From a virus: 29,606 bases of DNA. This document shows positions 7,243 to 15,257 of the stretch, piece by piece (within the stretch, counting starts at the first letter, position 1; every line of letters starts with the position of its first letter). The DNA lies in IMG/VR virus record IMGVR_UViG_3300032294_001180, positions 1 to 29,606 of that record; one strand, given 5' to 3'. Below the pieces are notes generated by a model. It was not told the DNA's origin and did no database searches. It was given only the letters and a program-made list of their open reading frames with translations. The translations under genes were made by a program, and so were the position numbers.

Positions 7243-7707
7243 TTAGGAACCGCTACCAAATGAGATTTTGGATTTCCCTTCACGGAAAAGGGGCATCCGA
7301 GGGTCATTATCGCGCATAAAGTTGTTATCAACCGACTGCGCCTGTTTCTGCGTGAAATCCGCGAAGTATGCTTCACGAGCTCTGATCATTTCAATGGGGG
7401 CCTTGCACAAAACAAGTCCGCCGATTTCAATCAAATCTGAGTTCGGAGCCAACCCAAAAACAGCAAAATCTTGGCTGATTTCAGGATGATCTGCTGCCTT
7501 ACAGGGTACCCAACCTTCGCGTCTGGCTTTCGCCATATTTGCAGGATCAGGAATGCCCATCATGGCTACGCGAATCCAACGAAAACCGTAACCGTCAATC
7601 GGTTCAGGTACAGGAAGATCGTATGCGGGTTTCCAAGACACTTGTCGTACTTCTTTTTCCCGAGTTTCTTCGGTGCGACGTGTTCTGTCGATCTGTACAT
7701 TAGCCAT
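7243..7707 (-). CDS. Conserved head-cluster protein of unknown function
   Basis: A 154-residue protein. The N-terminus is highly charged (DRTRRTEETREKEVRQ), then comes a compact domain (GYGFRWIRVAMMGIPDPAN, ARREGWVPCKAADHPE, then EIGGLVLCKAPIEMIRAREAYF). I recognise this pattern from unannotated proteins between scaffold and capsid genes in environmental phages. No enzymatic motif is seen. Its place between scaffold and decoration genes suggests a morphogenesis or minor capsid role. The ribosome site is AAGGAG. The ORF overlaps the end of the scaffold gene by 8 nt. Confidence 0.75.
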   Translation of the reverse strand: MANVQIDRTRRTEETREKEVRQVSWKPAYDLPVPEPIDGYGFRWIRVAMMGIPDPANMAKARREGWVPCKAADHPEISQDFAVFGLAPNSDLIEIGGLVLCKAPIEMIRAREAYFADFTQKQAQSVDNNFMRDNDPRMPLFREGKSKISFGSGS

Positions 7708-8641
7708 TGAGGTTTACTCCTTTAACTTTTGAGCGCCAGTACTGCTCGTTCGTCAGACCGAGTCTCCTAGCGATGTTGGCTTCTGAAGCCGTTAACGTAA
7801 CTTTCTTACTTGCGGGGGACCTACCCACCGAGGCTACAGGCGAGCTGTTTTGGCTGCGCGTAAGGCCAAATTTGTCGGGAAACACTTCCCTCATGCGCGC
7901 GTCAATTTTTTTGTAATACTCATCGGAACTGGGCGGTATGCCCTGATCCACAAGTTCTTCGTGCAGTCCGTAAGCCAACGAGGTCATCTGCTTGTCCTTT
8001 TGGAACCATTGATTGCGGGCATGCCATTCTTCGGCTTTAACGTCCCGTGCAGGTGCCTGTGCTACTTGAGGAGCTGTATTTGCTTGGTTATATACAGGCT
8101 GTTGTTGCGTTTGTAAAGGGGGCTGCATATTAAGCAGTCGGTCTTTTTTAAACGCCAATGCGCTCAGCTCCTTCTGAGCTGCCAACATAGCATCCGTATC
8201 GCCCGTATCCGCCGCGCGTCGGTACTTGTCTTCAGCCAGCTTTTCCTGAGTTTCAATGCTGGTCTGCGCTTCCCTAGCGTATTCCTGATAACCCATATTG
8301 AGGGTCTGCATGAGACGCTCATTTTCTAACCTAACGCTTTCTGCATACTGGATTGCTGCTTCACGTTCGCGCGCGGCCTGTTCCTTGGCGCGGCGTTCAT
8401 CGTGATATTTGTGGCTCATCTGGTTGATGCGCTTTTGCACGTTTTTGGAGACGTTTTCTAACTCCTCTTCGTGCTCATCATTCCCTTCTTCTAACTCTTC
8501 AGTCTGCAGGGGTCTGCGGTTACGGTCTTCGGGAGGAGTATCATCGACAATTTCGACTTCTACTTCATTGCCCGTCTCTTCCTGCTGCAGGTGTGCAGGA
8601 AGTTCAAATTCTTCGTTGATAATCGTATCTTTAGGAGGCAT
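7700..8641 (-). CDS. Scaffolding protein
   Basis: A 313-residue protein with scaffold features. The N-terminus is acidic (EEETGNEVEVEIVDDTPPED), a long central coiled coil spans about residues 60-175 (RINQMSHKYHDERRAKEQAA onward), then a Gln/Pro linker, and then a C-terminal helical domain (VTLTASEANIARRLGLTNEQ). The 'TASEANIARRLGLTxEQY' ending is common in phage scaffold proteins. The protein should guide capsid assembly and leave before packaging. Gene order (portal, small ORF, GroES, scaffold, capsid) supports the call. The ribosome site is GAGGAC. Confidence 0.85.
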   Translation of the reverse strand: MPPKDTIINEEFELPAHLQQEETGNEVEVEIVDDTPPEDRNRRPLQTEELEEGNDEHEEELENVSKNVQKRINQMSHKYHDERRAKEQAAREREAAIQYAESVRLENERLMQTLNMGYQEYAREAQTSIETQEKLAEDKYRRAADTGDTDAMLAAQKELSALAFKKDRLLNMQPPLQTQQQPVYNQANTAPQVAQAPARDVKAEEWHARNQWFQKDKQMTSLAYGLHEELVDQGIPPSSDEYYKKIDARMREVFPDKFGLTRSQNSSPVASVGRSPASKKVTLTASEANIARRLGLTNEQYWRSKVKGVNLNG

Positions 8642-8651
8642 GGTTCAGTCC

Positions 8652-9041
8652 TCAATAAGCGCGGCCAATGCCGCGGGGGTCTTCGACAGTTCCTTCAATC
8701 TGGTCGTCGTTCAGGATAATGAATTCCTTCCCATCGACACTGAAGCGGGAGCCGGAGTAAGCGCGCACAAGTACGAAGTCACCTTCCTTGCACCACGGAC
8801 CTGTAGGAAATTTTTCCTTGTCCATGTAGCACATCGGGCCATGCTTGAGCACGAGGGCCACCGTAGCGCCCTGTTCTTCCTTCTTTCGAGTCTCGTTGGC
8901 GTAGACGATACCGCCTTCCGACTTTTCCTCGATTTCAGGTTTTACCGCCAGCATCTTGTAGCCAACGGGATCAGGCAAGCGCTGAGCAAGTTCAGCGGCA
9001 GTTGCTTGGGTCTTTTCAGCATCAATAGCTGTTGCAGACAT
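8652..9041 (-). CDS. GroES-like co-chaperonin
   Basis: A 129-residue protein. After a 20-residue lead, residues about 23-125 match the Cpn10/GroES fold: LPDPVGYKMLAVKPEIEEKS, then GGIVYANETRKKEEQGATVA, GDFVLVRAYSGSRFSVDGKE and EFIILNDDQIEG. GroES forms the lid of the GroEL folding chamber. Phage versions (like T4 gp31) let the host GroEL fold the large capsid protein. Its location directly before the scaffold and capsid genes fits this role. The host partner GroEL is assumed, as no large chaperonin is encoded here. The ribosome site is GAGGAA. Confidence 0.88.
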   Translation of the reverse strand: MSATAIDAEKTQATAAELAQRLPDPVGYKMLAVKPEIEEKSEGGIVYANETRKKEEQGATVALVLKHGPMCYMDKEKFPTGPWCKEGDFVLVRAYSGSRFSVDGKEFIILNDDQIEGTVEDPRGIGRAY

Positions 9042-9229
9042 TAGTCTTCCTCATAGTGGTCTTTAAGCAGGTCTTTCATTAAATCTCGAGCCAGACACAG
9101 ACCTGTATTCTGTCCAGCCAAATGCTTGTACTGAGCGTAGTCTTCGACTTGCCCAAGTCCAATCACATCCATACGAGCGTCGATCATCTCCTGTACACGA
9201 AGCAGGAATAGATCCGTCACATCTCTCAT
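9041..9229 (-). CDS. 62-aa conserved helical protein between portal and GroES
   Basis: A 62-residue acidic helical protein (MRDVTDLFLLRVQEMIDARM to LMKDLLKDHYEED). It overlaps the portal stop as ATGA and ends one base into the start of the GroES gene, so it is coupled to both. No domain is recognised. Its place in the head operon suggests an assembly or portal-associated accessory, but nothing in the sequence proves it. Confidence 0.7.
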   Translation of the reverse strand: MRDVTDLFLLRVQEMIDARMDVIGLGQVEDYAQYKHLAGQNTGLCLARDLMKDLLKDHYEED

Positions 9230-11733
9230 TGGTTAACTCCCTGAGGTGGTACTGGCGCAGCAGGGGGCTGCGGAGTTATACCCGGAGCAGCTCCGGGTGC
9301 AGGAGGTATAGCTCCGGGTATAGGAGGCATAGCTCCGGGTATAGGCGCGGGCGCCTGTTGTTGTGCAGCGAGGTCCATGGCCATGTCGATGCCCTTGAAT
9401 ACCCCGACCTGTTGTTGTTTCTCGGCCTCGAGCAGAAGGGCCTGTTCGCCCTTGAGTGCGGCCAGATCATAGTCCTTCTTGATCTTCTTGAGCTCGATCT
9501 CTTTCTTGTCGGCGAGCTCTTGCTGCTTGAGCTGCATCTCCTGCTGCTGAAGCTGGACCAGCGGGTCCTGTGCTTGCTGCTGTGCTTGCTGCTGTGCAGC
9601 TTCACCTTGCTGTTTCTGAAGAAGCTGTTGTGCTGCCTGCTGAAGCGCCGGGCTGATAGCGGCCTCGACTTCCGGCGGATAATGCTGTTCTGGATCGGGA
9701 AGCGCCATACCCAACTGCTCCTCCATGCCCTTGCGGTACTGGAAGCCCAAGTGCTCCATCAAATGTGCGTGATAAGCCTGATTGATAATCTGAGCGTTGG
9801 GGTTGTTCTGCAAGAGCTGCTGGAATTTGGGACTCTGGAAAGCATTCTGATGAACAGCAATATGCGCCTCATGATCCTGATTCAAGAATGCCTTGATAGG
9901 CGCATTCGTCAAGAGGCGCATATTCTCTGTGACGGGGTCCATAGGAACCGCGTCCTCTTCAACGGGTACGATCTTGTCGGCGTTTTTGACCCCCATAACC
10001 TCGAGCATGCTGCGATGAAGCAGCGGAAGATTGTAGATTTGTGGGTTCTGCTGCGACATCTGAATAGCAGCCTGATACTGAATGATCCGCTGCGCCATGG
10101 TTGAGGCGTTGGGATCAGAGACCGGGATGATGTCGGTCTTCGCGTAATCTTCTTTCTTTGCCGCGGGCGGTGCGTTCCCTTCCGGCTGGTACTCATATTC
10201 AGGCGCCGTGAAGTCACGGATAAGCTCGGCAATGAGCTTGAACTCCTGCGCCATCGACGTATGGACACGCGCCTGAACAGCCGACATCACCTTGAGCGTG
10301 CGCTCGAGAATGGCCAGCGTGGTGCCTACCGGCGCCTCACTGTTCTGCGTACCGAAGTCCACGTCCGCTACCGCGGCCAGCCGCCGGGCTTCCTCGACCA
10401 CATTCTGCATCAACTGGAACAGCGTGGCAGACGGTTCTTTGTATGGCAGGGGGAGAATATTGTCTCGGATTGACGTGCCGGGCACGTCCACATCCCTCCA
10501 TTCGCCGGGCATGATGGGGGTGTCGTCACCCTTGATACGGAGACCCCTAGACTTGAGACCGCCCGGAAGATTGCTCAGGGTACCTGCATCCACCAACTGG
10601 CGCAGAATAGACGTACCTGACTTGGCAAACCCGCCGATAAGGTGGATCAAGCCGAAGCCATAGAACCCGAAGCCCGGGATGTAGCAATAGTGCACAAAGT
10701 GCTGGCGCGGTTTGTAGAAGGGGTCTTCCTCCTTCCAGTTGCGCCGAATAGCCAGTACCTCTCCGGTACCGCGGTCAATGGAAATAACGTAAGGAAGCGC
10801 GATGCCCGTGGGTTCGCCATCATCACCTACGTCTTCAAATCCGGGGAGGTCGTACTCGACCAACATCTCAAGAATCTGGTAGCGGTTATCGTAGATCCCG
10901 CTGTAGCCTTCGCTCTCATCCTTGCGCTTCTGTACGTCATCCGTCAGCTTGGTCGGTTCACCAAGGTCAATATCCCGATAAAAGCCCGCATACTGGAGCT
11001 TCTTGATGTCGTTCTTGGTCTTCCGCATGATGTGAGTCACACGCGGAGCGGACATGATGTCCGAGGCGCCATAAGGCACGACGAGGTCTTCCGCCGGAAC
11101 AAACATCGATGTCTGACGGTTCAATGACGGATCAAAATAGACTTTCTTGAACGCAGAGCCTGCGAGAGACAGGGACCACAGCATGCGCTCATGCTCCGGC
11201 CTGAACTCAGGCATGGTGACCGTCAACTGATAATTCATGTCGTCCACGACACGCTGGGCGGCGTCCTCGATCTCTTTCGGCTGTTTGCCGATGATCCGCG
11301 CCTTGACAGGGCCCTGCGCCGGGAAAGTTTCGGAAATCATTTCCGACTGGAACCGAATCGCTGCTTCCGTCAGCATGGGGTGATAGACCCCGCAGGCGCC
11401 GTCCCACGGCTCACTGCGCTCCTCGATCTTCAGACCCAGCAGGTCAAGTCCATCGACGTAGGTCTTTTCCCATTCTTTCCGTGCCTGCTTGTCGTTGTCG
11501 AAGTCCGACAGGAGTTCTGAAGAGAGTTGAGTCAGTACAGACTCATCGACGTAGTCCGCAAGATTGGCGTTGAACCCGGGCTCCTTGTCCATCTCAATGT
11601 CGATGGACTCTTCTTCCGGTGCATCAGGATCGCCAACAACGACCTCGATGGGTTGCTCCTGTTCGTCAGACGACAGAAACGGGCTCTCAAAGGGTGAGAG
11701 AGGTTTGCCAATACCGGAAGGAGGAAGAGCCAT
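9226..11733 (-). CDS. Portal protein
   Basis: An 835-residue protein. The core (about residues 60-520) has typical portal content: a helical crown/wing region with 'ERSEPWDGACGVYHPMLTEA', 'RPEHERMLWSLSLAGSAFKK', 'VPAEDLVVPYGASDI' and a 'HFVHYCYIPGFGFYGFGLIH' loop region. The C-terminus is a long Gln/Lys coiled tail (about 690-760) ending in Pro-Gly-Ala repeats. Portals are dodecameric rings that pass DNA in and out of the head and dock terminase. The length fits the long portals of podovirus-like phages. The start ATG is 10 nt after GGAG, which overlaps the stop of the DUF3310 gene. The Pro-Gly-Ala tail is encoded by 21-bp tandem repeats. Confidence 0.93.
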   Translation of the reverse strand: MALPPSGIGKPLSPFESPFLSSDEQEQPIEVVVGDPDAPEEESIDIEMDKEPGFNANLADYVDESVLTQLSSELLSDFDNDKQARKEWEKTYVDGLDLLGLKIEERSEPWDGACGVYHPMLTEAAIRFQSEMISETFPAQGPVKARIIGKQPKEIEDAAQRVVDDMNYQLTVTMPEFRPEHERMLWSLSLAGSAFKKVYFDPSLNRQTSMFVPAEDLVVPYGASDIMSAPRVTHIMRKTKNDIKKLQYAGFYRDIDLGEPTKLTDDVQKRKDESEGYSGIYDNRYQILEMLVEYDLPGFEDVGDDGEPTGIALPYVISIDRGTGEVLAIRRNWKEEDPFYKPRQHFVHYCYIPGFGFYGFGLIHLIGGFAKSGTSILRQLVDAGTLSNLPGGLKSRGLRIKGDDTPIMPGEWRDVDVPGTSIRDNILPLPYKEPSATLFQLMQNVVEEARRLAAVADVDFGTQNSEAPVGTTLAILERTLKVMSAVQARVHTSMAQEFKLIAELIRDFTAPEYEYQPEGNAPPAAKKEDYAKTDIIPVSDPNASTMAQRIIQYQAAIQMSQQNPQIYNLPLLHRSMLEVMGVKNADKIVPVEEDAVPMDPVTENMRLLTNAPIKAFLNQDHEAHIAVHQNAFQSPKFQQLLQNNPNAQIINQAYHAHLMEHLGFQYRKGMEEQLGMALPDPEQHYPPEVEAAISPALQQAAQQLLQKQQGEAAQQQAQQQAQDPLVQLQQQEMQLKQQELADKKEIELKKIKKDYDLAALKGEQALLLEAEKQQQVGVFKGIDMAMDLAAQQQAPAPIPGAMPPIPGAIPPAPGAAPGITPQPPAAPVPPQGVNQ
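9289..9351. repeat. Three 21-bp tandem repeats in the portal gene tail
   Basis: Unit AGCTCCGGGTATAGGAGGCA plus one base is repeated at 9289-9309, 9310-9330 and 9331-9351; the second and third are near identical and the first and last drift. On the minus strand they code for a 7-residue Pro-Gly-Ala-x-Pro-Pro-x repeat in the portal C-terminus. Slippage here would change tail length in frame. Confidence 0.85.
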
Positions 11734-11736
11734 GGG

Positions 11737-12087
11737 TTACTCCAGAATTTCGAGAAGCTTTTCGAGATAGTGCTGCGCCTTGGCAATATCTTGCTTGAAG
11801 GGGTCTTTCTCCCCTGCGCGCATAATGTACTTGAGCGCATTGTACCTGTAAAACCCAATGGCTTGCTGCTTGGGCCCGTGATCTATGACATCCCACGGCT
11901 GGATGTCCATTCTGCGATAGTGATCTCCGCCAACCTGTCGGTTGCTCGCAATGCCTGCAATCATCTGCTTCACGTTCTCGACACCCAGCTCCTCTTTGAA
12001 TTTCTGCTGCTCCACAGGATCAGCGTAGTAGCGGGTGTAGTCTCTATCCGTCATGTCCTCGGTCTCACACAGTTTCTCTTGCTTCAT
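11737..12087 (-). CDS. DUF3310 protein (T7 gp1.7-like family)
   Basis: A 116-residue protein. Residues about 48-114 are the DUF3310 domain: NRQVGGDHYRRMDIQPWDVI, then AIGFYRYNALKYIMRAGEK and DIAKAQHYLEKLLEI. DUF3310 occurs in T7 gp1.7, a nucleotide kinase, and in many phage proteins of unsure activity. The first 45 residues are a charged extension. The start ATG follows AGGAGG, which begins inside the stop of the terminase gene, so the two are coupled. It is odd to find it between TerL and portal rather than among nucleotide genes. Confidence 0.85.
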   Translation of the reverse strand: MKQEKLCETEDMTDRDYTRYYADPVEQQKFKEELGVENVKQMIAGIASNRQVGGDHYRRMDIQPWDVIDHGPKQQAIGFYRYNALKYIMRAGEKDPFKQDIAKAQHYLEKLLEILE

Positions 12088-12095
12088 ACCGCCTC

Positions 12096-13610
12096 CTAGT
12101 AGTAGTTCGCCTTGCGCCGCACACTGAGATACCCCGGCTCGTTGTCCCGGTCACTGGATGTGCCGATGAACCCGCCGGATCTGAACCGCATCAGCGCCAG
12201 CGTCACGGCATCCACGTAGTCGTCATGCTTCCCTGACGGGAATGACGCGACCTCATCAATGACCTCTTCCGCCCACCGCTTTCTGGGTGCGTACACCTTG
12301 CCCGATGCGAAGATATCAGCAACCGCGTTAAGGCGGCTGATCTTGTCCTGACCGCGCGAAGGCGTGTACTCCTGTACCGGGACCCCCATTCTCCGCAATT
12401 CGTAGATCAGTGGAGCTCCTGAGGCTTTCTTCTCCACAATGATCCCGTCAGGCTCCCATTCTTGGTACAGCTCGAGAGTCCGGGCTTTCAAATCAGGGAA
12501 CTCCAGTCGCTCCCGCACGGCTTCAATCAGGATCACGTTGGGTTGATCCCCGTCTTCCGGGTTGGTGAAGACGCCAAAGAACACGATAGCCGTGTAGTCC
12601 GAGCGATTCTTGGCTTCAAACGCCGTATCCATGGCCATAATCAGAAAATCCAGCGGAGGAGGGTCCTTATGGGTCCAATCCTTCCACCATTCGCGCTTCA
12701 CGATAGCATTGGTCTCCGATGTCGGCTGTTGCTGGTATTGAGCCTGCCATTTGGACGGTGGAATTTCGCGTCTTACGGCATCAAGTTCAGCAAGGGACCA
12801 GAATTCCGGCCAAAGCGGCTTGCCAGAGGGCAAAATCGCGGGAAATTCGACCACTTCCCACTTGTCACCGCCGTTTGCCGCTGACGCCTCGAGCACCTGC
12901 CCCGTCAAATCACGGAGTGACCACCGCGTCATAACGATAATGATCGCTGCACCCGGCTGTAAACGCTGCCGAGGCCCGGATGTGTACCACGAATAGACCT
13001 TGTCGTAGACCTCTGGGTTGAATTCCGCTTGAACGGCGTCGTTTTCCGAGTGCGGGTCGTCAATAATCAGGAGATCCGCGCCTTTACCGGTCAGCGTACC
13101 GCCGCAGCCCGCAGCGTAATATTCGCCATTCTTGTTGGTGTTCCAGCGCCCCGCCGCCTTGGAGTCCGTTCGAAGCTCTACATCGGGGAAAATGCGCTGA
13201 TAGTCCTCAGAATCCACCAGATTTCGCACCTTTCGTCCAAACCCTTCAGCCAACTCCGCGGTGTTTGACACCTGCATGACCTTCTTCTTGGGGTATTGGC
13301 CGATGAACCATGCCGGGAGCAGGTAGCTGGCAAATTCAGATTTTGTATGGCGCGGGCCGAGGTTAATAATCACCCGCTTTTTCTCGCCGCGGGCTACCGC
13401 TTCAAAGATCTTGGCAATTCTCCGGTGATGAGCACCGGAGATGAAATCCGGCCAGACCTGCTCCACGAAGTAAATGAAGTCGCGTTGGGCTCTAGCACGG
13501 TCTTTCCGCGTGTTCAGCTCGTCGATAATACCCAGAAGCTTGGCTTTCTCCTCTTTGGGCGCCGCTTTCAGCAACGCCTCGATGTCTTCCGGGTTGAGAT
13601 CATCAAACAC
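12096..13610 (-). CDS. terL: Terminase large subunit
   Basis: A 504-residue protein starting with GTG. The ATPase domain has a Walker A variant (GPRHTKSE, 85-92), Walker B (LLIIDDPH, 180-187) and coupling motif VMTRW (226-230). The nuclease domain has the RNase H-like acidic residues (MDTAF, D328) and HDDYVDA (462-468). TerL cuts and pumps DNA into the head through the portal. The variant Walker A, with an Arg and no Gly-Lys-Ser triplet, is usual in this phage group. It overlaps TerS by 8 nt; only a weak GAAGGGACGG site is seen. It ends 8 nt before the DUF3310 gene. Confidence 0.95.
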   Translation of the reverse strand: MFDDLNPEDIEALLKAAPKEEKAKLLGIIDELNTRKDRARAQRDFIYFVEQVWPDFISGAHHRRIAKIFEAVARGEKKRVIINLGPRHTKSEFASYLLPAWFIGQYPKKKVMQVSNTAELAEGFGRKVRNLVDSEDYQRIFPDVELRTDSKAAGRWNTNKNGEYYAAGCGGTLTGKGADLLIIDDPHSENDAVQAEFNPEVYDKVYSWYTSGPRQRLQPGAAIIIVMTRWSLRDLTGQVLEASAANGGDKWEVVEFPAILPSGKPLWPEFWSLAELDAVRREIPPSKWQAQYQQQPTSETNAIVKREWWKDWTHKDPPPLDFLIMAMDTAFEAKNRSDYTAIVFFGVFTNPEDGDQPNVILIEAVRERLEFPDLKARTLELYQEWEPDGIIVEKKASGAPLIYELRRMGVPVQEYTPSRGQDKISRLNAVADIFASGKVYAPRKRWAEEVIDEVASFPSGKHDDYVDAVTLALMRFRSGGFIGTSSDRDNEPGYLSVRRKANYY

Positions 13611-14136
13611 GAGAGCCCGTCCCTTCGATTACTTTTTCGCTATTGTGCCGCACGTATTTGTCCATGGCTGATTTCAGCAGGTGGTTGAGCTCTTCTGACG
13701 TTCGATGCGTGATATTGACCTCTGTCCGCTCCACCATAAGCCCAACCACCGAAGTTTTGGCAAGGGAATCCAAAGCCGCTTTTGAGACTTTCGTATCGGG
13801 GTCGTTAGCTTGTTGGAACAGCTTGGTCAGAACGAAGTTCTGCCATTGAGTCTGAGTGACCGGAAGGTCAAAGTTGTAGTGCGATAAGTTGTCTTCAAGA
13901 TACCGCTGGGCCGCAAGGGAAGGCGGCGCCGAAGGTTTATGCCCCGCAACGCGGGTCTGTTCGACCCATGCAACGTCCTCTGCCGTGAGCGGAGGGATCT
14001 CTTCAGCAGGGGTGTTTACCTTGAGGAATTCGACAGATGCAAATACCCGAGCAGGGTCCGCAGTGGGTTCTCCTGTAGGAATCAGGAAGTCGTCATCATC
14101 TACTGGCGATGGAGATGCAGGTTGTTTTCGCGCCAT
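13603..14136 (-). CDS. Probable terminase small subunit
   Basis: A 177-residue protein starting at ATG 14136 (MARKQPASPS). The longer frame beginning at TTG 14196 is rejected because that codon lies in a -35 box. The N-terminal third is Pro/Asp-rich and likely disordered. The C-terminal part, with 'QANDPDTKVSKAALDSLAKT' and 'ERTEVNITHRTSEELNHLL', resembles the helical core and C-terminal helix of small terminases. TerS recognises DNA and feeds it to TerL. It is called by position (first gene of the arm, overlapping TerL by 8 nt) and by this resemblance. Confidence 0.7.
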   Translation of the reverse strand: MARKQPASPSPVDDDDFLIPTGEPTADPARVFASVEFLKVNTPAEEIPPLTAEDVAWVEQTRVAGHKPSAPPSLAAQRYLEDNLSHYNFDLPVTQTQWQNFVLTKLFQQANDPDTKVSKAALDSLAKTSVVGLMVERTEVNITHRTSEELNHLLKSAMDKYVRHNSEKVIEGTGSRV

Positions 14137-14157
14137 ATTTCTGCAGGGTGGAGGCCC

Positions 14158-14169
14158 AGATGGGACCCA
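14158..14169. repeat. Direct repeat AGATGGGACCCA, copy 1
   Basis: AGATGGGACCCA contains the partial dyad TGGG-A-CCCA. The identical copy is at 14254-14265. The two flank the leftward promoter and the AT-rich inverted repeat, an arrangement suited to a looping regulator; function unproven. Confidence 0.6.
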
Positions 14170-14196
14170 GAGTAGCGGTTTTTTGAAAAGTGTCAA
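14169..14196 (-). promoter_or_regulatory. Candidate promoter for the virion operon
   Basis: On the minus strand, TTGACA (14196-14191) is followed after 16 bases by TACTCT (14174-14169). The -35 is perfect and the -10 weak (three of six), so it may need an activator or be late-regulated. The start site near 14162 gives a short leader to the TerS ATG at 14136. The -35 lies one base from the inverted repeat at 14198. Confidence 0.45.
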
Positions 14197-14197
14197 G

Positions 14198-14217
14198 TAT
14201 ATAGCTGCTGCTATATA
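14198..14217. promoter_or_regulatory. Perfect AT-rich inverted repeat (operator candidate)
   Basis: TATATAGC-TGCT-GCTATATA is a perfect 8-bp dyad with a 4-nt centre. It is placed directly upstream of the leftward -35 box, where an activator or repressor would sit. It has no U-tract in the sense of either neighbouring gene. The regulatory role is inference from position. Confidence 0.55.
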
Positions 14218-14253
14218 TTAAGTTTCAAAATTTTGCGAAAAATTTTTTCAGGG

Positions 14254-14265
14254 AGATGGGACCCA
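14254..14265. repeat. Direct repeat AGATGGGACCCA, copy 2
   Basis: Identical to 14158-14169. It sits on the far side of the promoter and inverted repeat, downstream of the A/T-rich tract at 14221-14250. Confidence 0.6.
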
Positions 14266-14458
14266 AAACTCTCCTAAGCAATTTGCCCCCGCGGGGCGAT
14301 TTCAAAGATTTTTGGTCATTGAACGAGCGAAACACTGTGTAGAGCGGAGTGGGACTCCGAAGCCCCCAAGGGGGGCTCCCCCCGGCCAGACACCCCCCTA
14401 TAGAATAATGTACCTGTTCCTTATATTTCATCGACCTACCGATTTAATTTGTCGGAAT

Positions 14459-14494
14459 TTGACAAAGCTTGACAACCGATTCGATTTTGATAAT
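14459..14494 (+). promoter_or_regulatory. Possible promoter for the first rightward operon
   Basis: Two overlapping -35-like TTGACA boxes occur at 14459-14464 and 14469-14474, with a TGATAAT -10-like element at 14488-14494. Spacings (24 and 14 to GATAAT) are not ideal, so the call is tentative. The position, 80 nt before the first rightward gene, is where a promoter is expected. Confidence 0.35.
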
Positions 14495-14532
14495 CTGGAG
14501 CTGTCCTCGGTTGACACCGGCGACACCCGAAA

Positions 14533-14552
14533 CCCCCGCGGTTCTTCGGGGG
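14533..14552 (+). terminator. Leader hairpin / attenuator candidate
   Basis: CCCCCG-CGGTTCTT-CGGGGG forms a 6-bp GC stem with an 8-nt loop, then CTCTTTAAAAA. It lies 21 nt before the ATG at 14574 and just past the possible promoter. It could be a weak terminator or attenuator in the leader. The U-tract is short, so termination is uncertain. Confidence 0.4.
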
Positions 14553-14573
14553 CTCTTTAAAAATGAGGTTGAT

Positions 14574-15251
14574 ATGGCAAGCAAGCCAAAGTTCGATGAG
14601 GCAGCAAGCGCGAAGCGTGCAGCCGAGGCCTTGTTCCATGCAGAGGGCGCAGAGCGCACGGCTGCTGAGTTCAAGCTGGCCTTCACAAAAGAAATCGCCA
14701 GCGCCAAGCGCGCCGGGATTGATAAGTGGGGCGGTGCACGCTACCCGGGTTCGTATGGGCACGGGTTCTTTCAGGACCTGACCGCTTGTCTCTGGCCTAA
14801 GAAAGACGGCGTCGTTCTTTCGAATGAGCAAATCGGCGACGATACGCTCAAGGCCTTAGTCAAGCGCCGGGAAAACCTGATGGGTGTGGCAGTGATTTGC
14901 TTCGAAAAAGAAATCATGCTGACTCATCTGCACGCCAAGCGCTTGAAAGAGGATACCCAGCTCGATCTCTTCACCGGGAGCGTCAAGGGGTCCGACGCCA
15001 AGTCGAACGAAGAGCCCAAAACGAAGGGCGCTCAGGCCACCAAGACTGAAAAACATCTTGGCTACGCTTTGGCTACCCTTCTGACCCACTCTGAGGCGAC
15101 GAAATTCTTCGCTTCGCTCAGTGTGGAATTACGGAAGCTCAAACCTGAGGTTCTTGATGGGGTCCAGCTTCAGAAGTCAATCATCAAGATTGGCATCGAG
15201 CAGAAGCTCATCATGGACAAGGGCGGTGAGATCCGCAAAACCGGGAAGTAA
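14574..15251 (+). CDS. Unknown 225-aa protein, first rightward gene
   Basis: The start is taken at ATG 14574 (MASKPKFDEAAS), with GAGG about six bases upstream. The frame is open further upstream only through non-ATG codons inside the leader. The protein has an Ala/Lys-rich N-terminal helix, a central region with 'KWGGARYPGSYGHGFFQDLT', a Thr/Lys-rich linker (about 140-165) and a C-terminal helical part (KLKPEVLDGVQLQKSIIKI). No family is recognised. It leads a short operon of otherwise tiny genes that ends at the terminator at 15950. A replication or host-takeover role would be a guess. Confidence 0.8.
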   Translation: MASKPKFDEAASAKRAAEALFHAEGAERTAAEFKLAFTKEIASAKRAGIDKWGGARYPGSYGHGFFQDLTACLWPKKDGVVLSNEQIGDDTLKALVKRRENLMGVAVICFEKEIMLTHLHAKRLKEDTQLDLFTGSVKGSDAKSNEEPKTKGAQATKTEKHLGYALATLLTHSEATKFFASLSVELRKLKPEVLDGVQLQKSIIKIGIEQKLIMDKGGEIRKTGK

Positions 15252-15257
15252 CATCAC

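Larger units (their letters stand above)
14137..14573. other. Divergent control region between the two arms
   Basis: This 437-nt gene-free stretch separates leftward virion genes from rightward genes. It holds a leftward promoter candidate, an AT-rich inverted repeat, a 12-nt direct repeat AGATGGGACCCA at 14158-14169 and 14254-14265 (96 bp apart), GC hairpins at 14345-14359 (CGGAGT-GGG-ACTCCG) and 14361-14377 (AGCCCCC-AAG-GGGGGCT), a pair of TTGACA boxes at 14459 and 14469, and a hairpin before the first rightward gene. ORFs in it overlap these features and have no good ribosome site. Confidence 0.7.

Noticed and set aside
9276-10268. Opposite and alternative-frame ORFs inside the portal gene
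   Set aside because: They are Ser/Arg- or Leu-rich shadow frames of the strongly supported portal gene.
14137-14196. TTG start at 14196 for the TerS gene
   Set aside because: The TTG is part of a TTGACA box, no ribosome site lies upstream, and a good ATG is present at 14136.
14361-14377. AGCCCCC-AAG-GGGGGCT as a terminator
   Set aside because: A good stem, but neither strand has a U-tract after it.
14225-14431. Leftward ORF of 68 codons in the control region
   Set aside because: It overlaps repeats and hairpins, has no ribosome site and has an odd composition.
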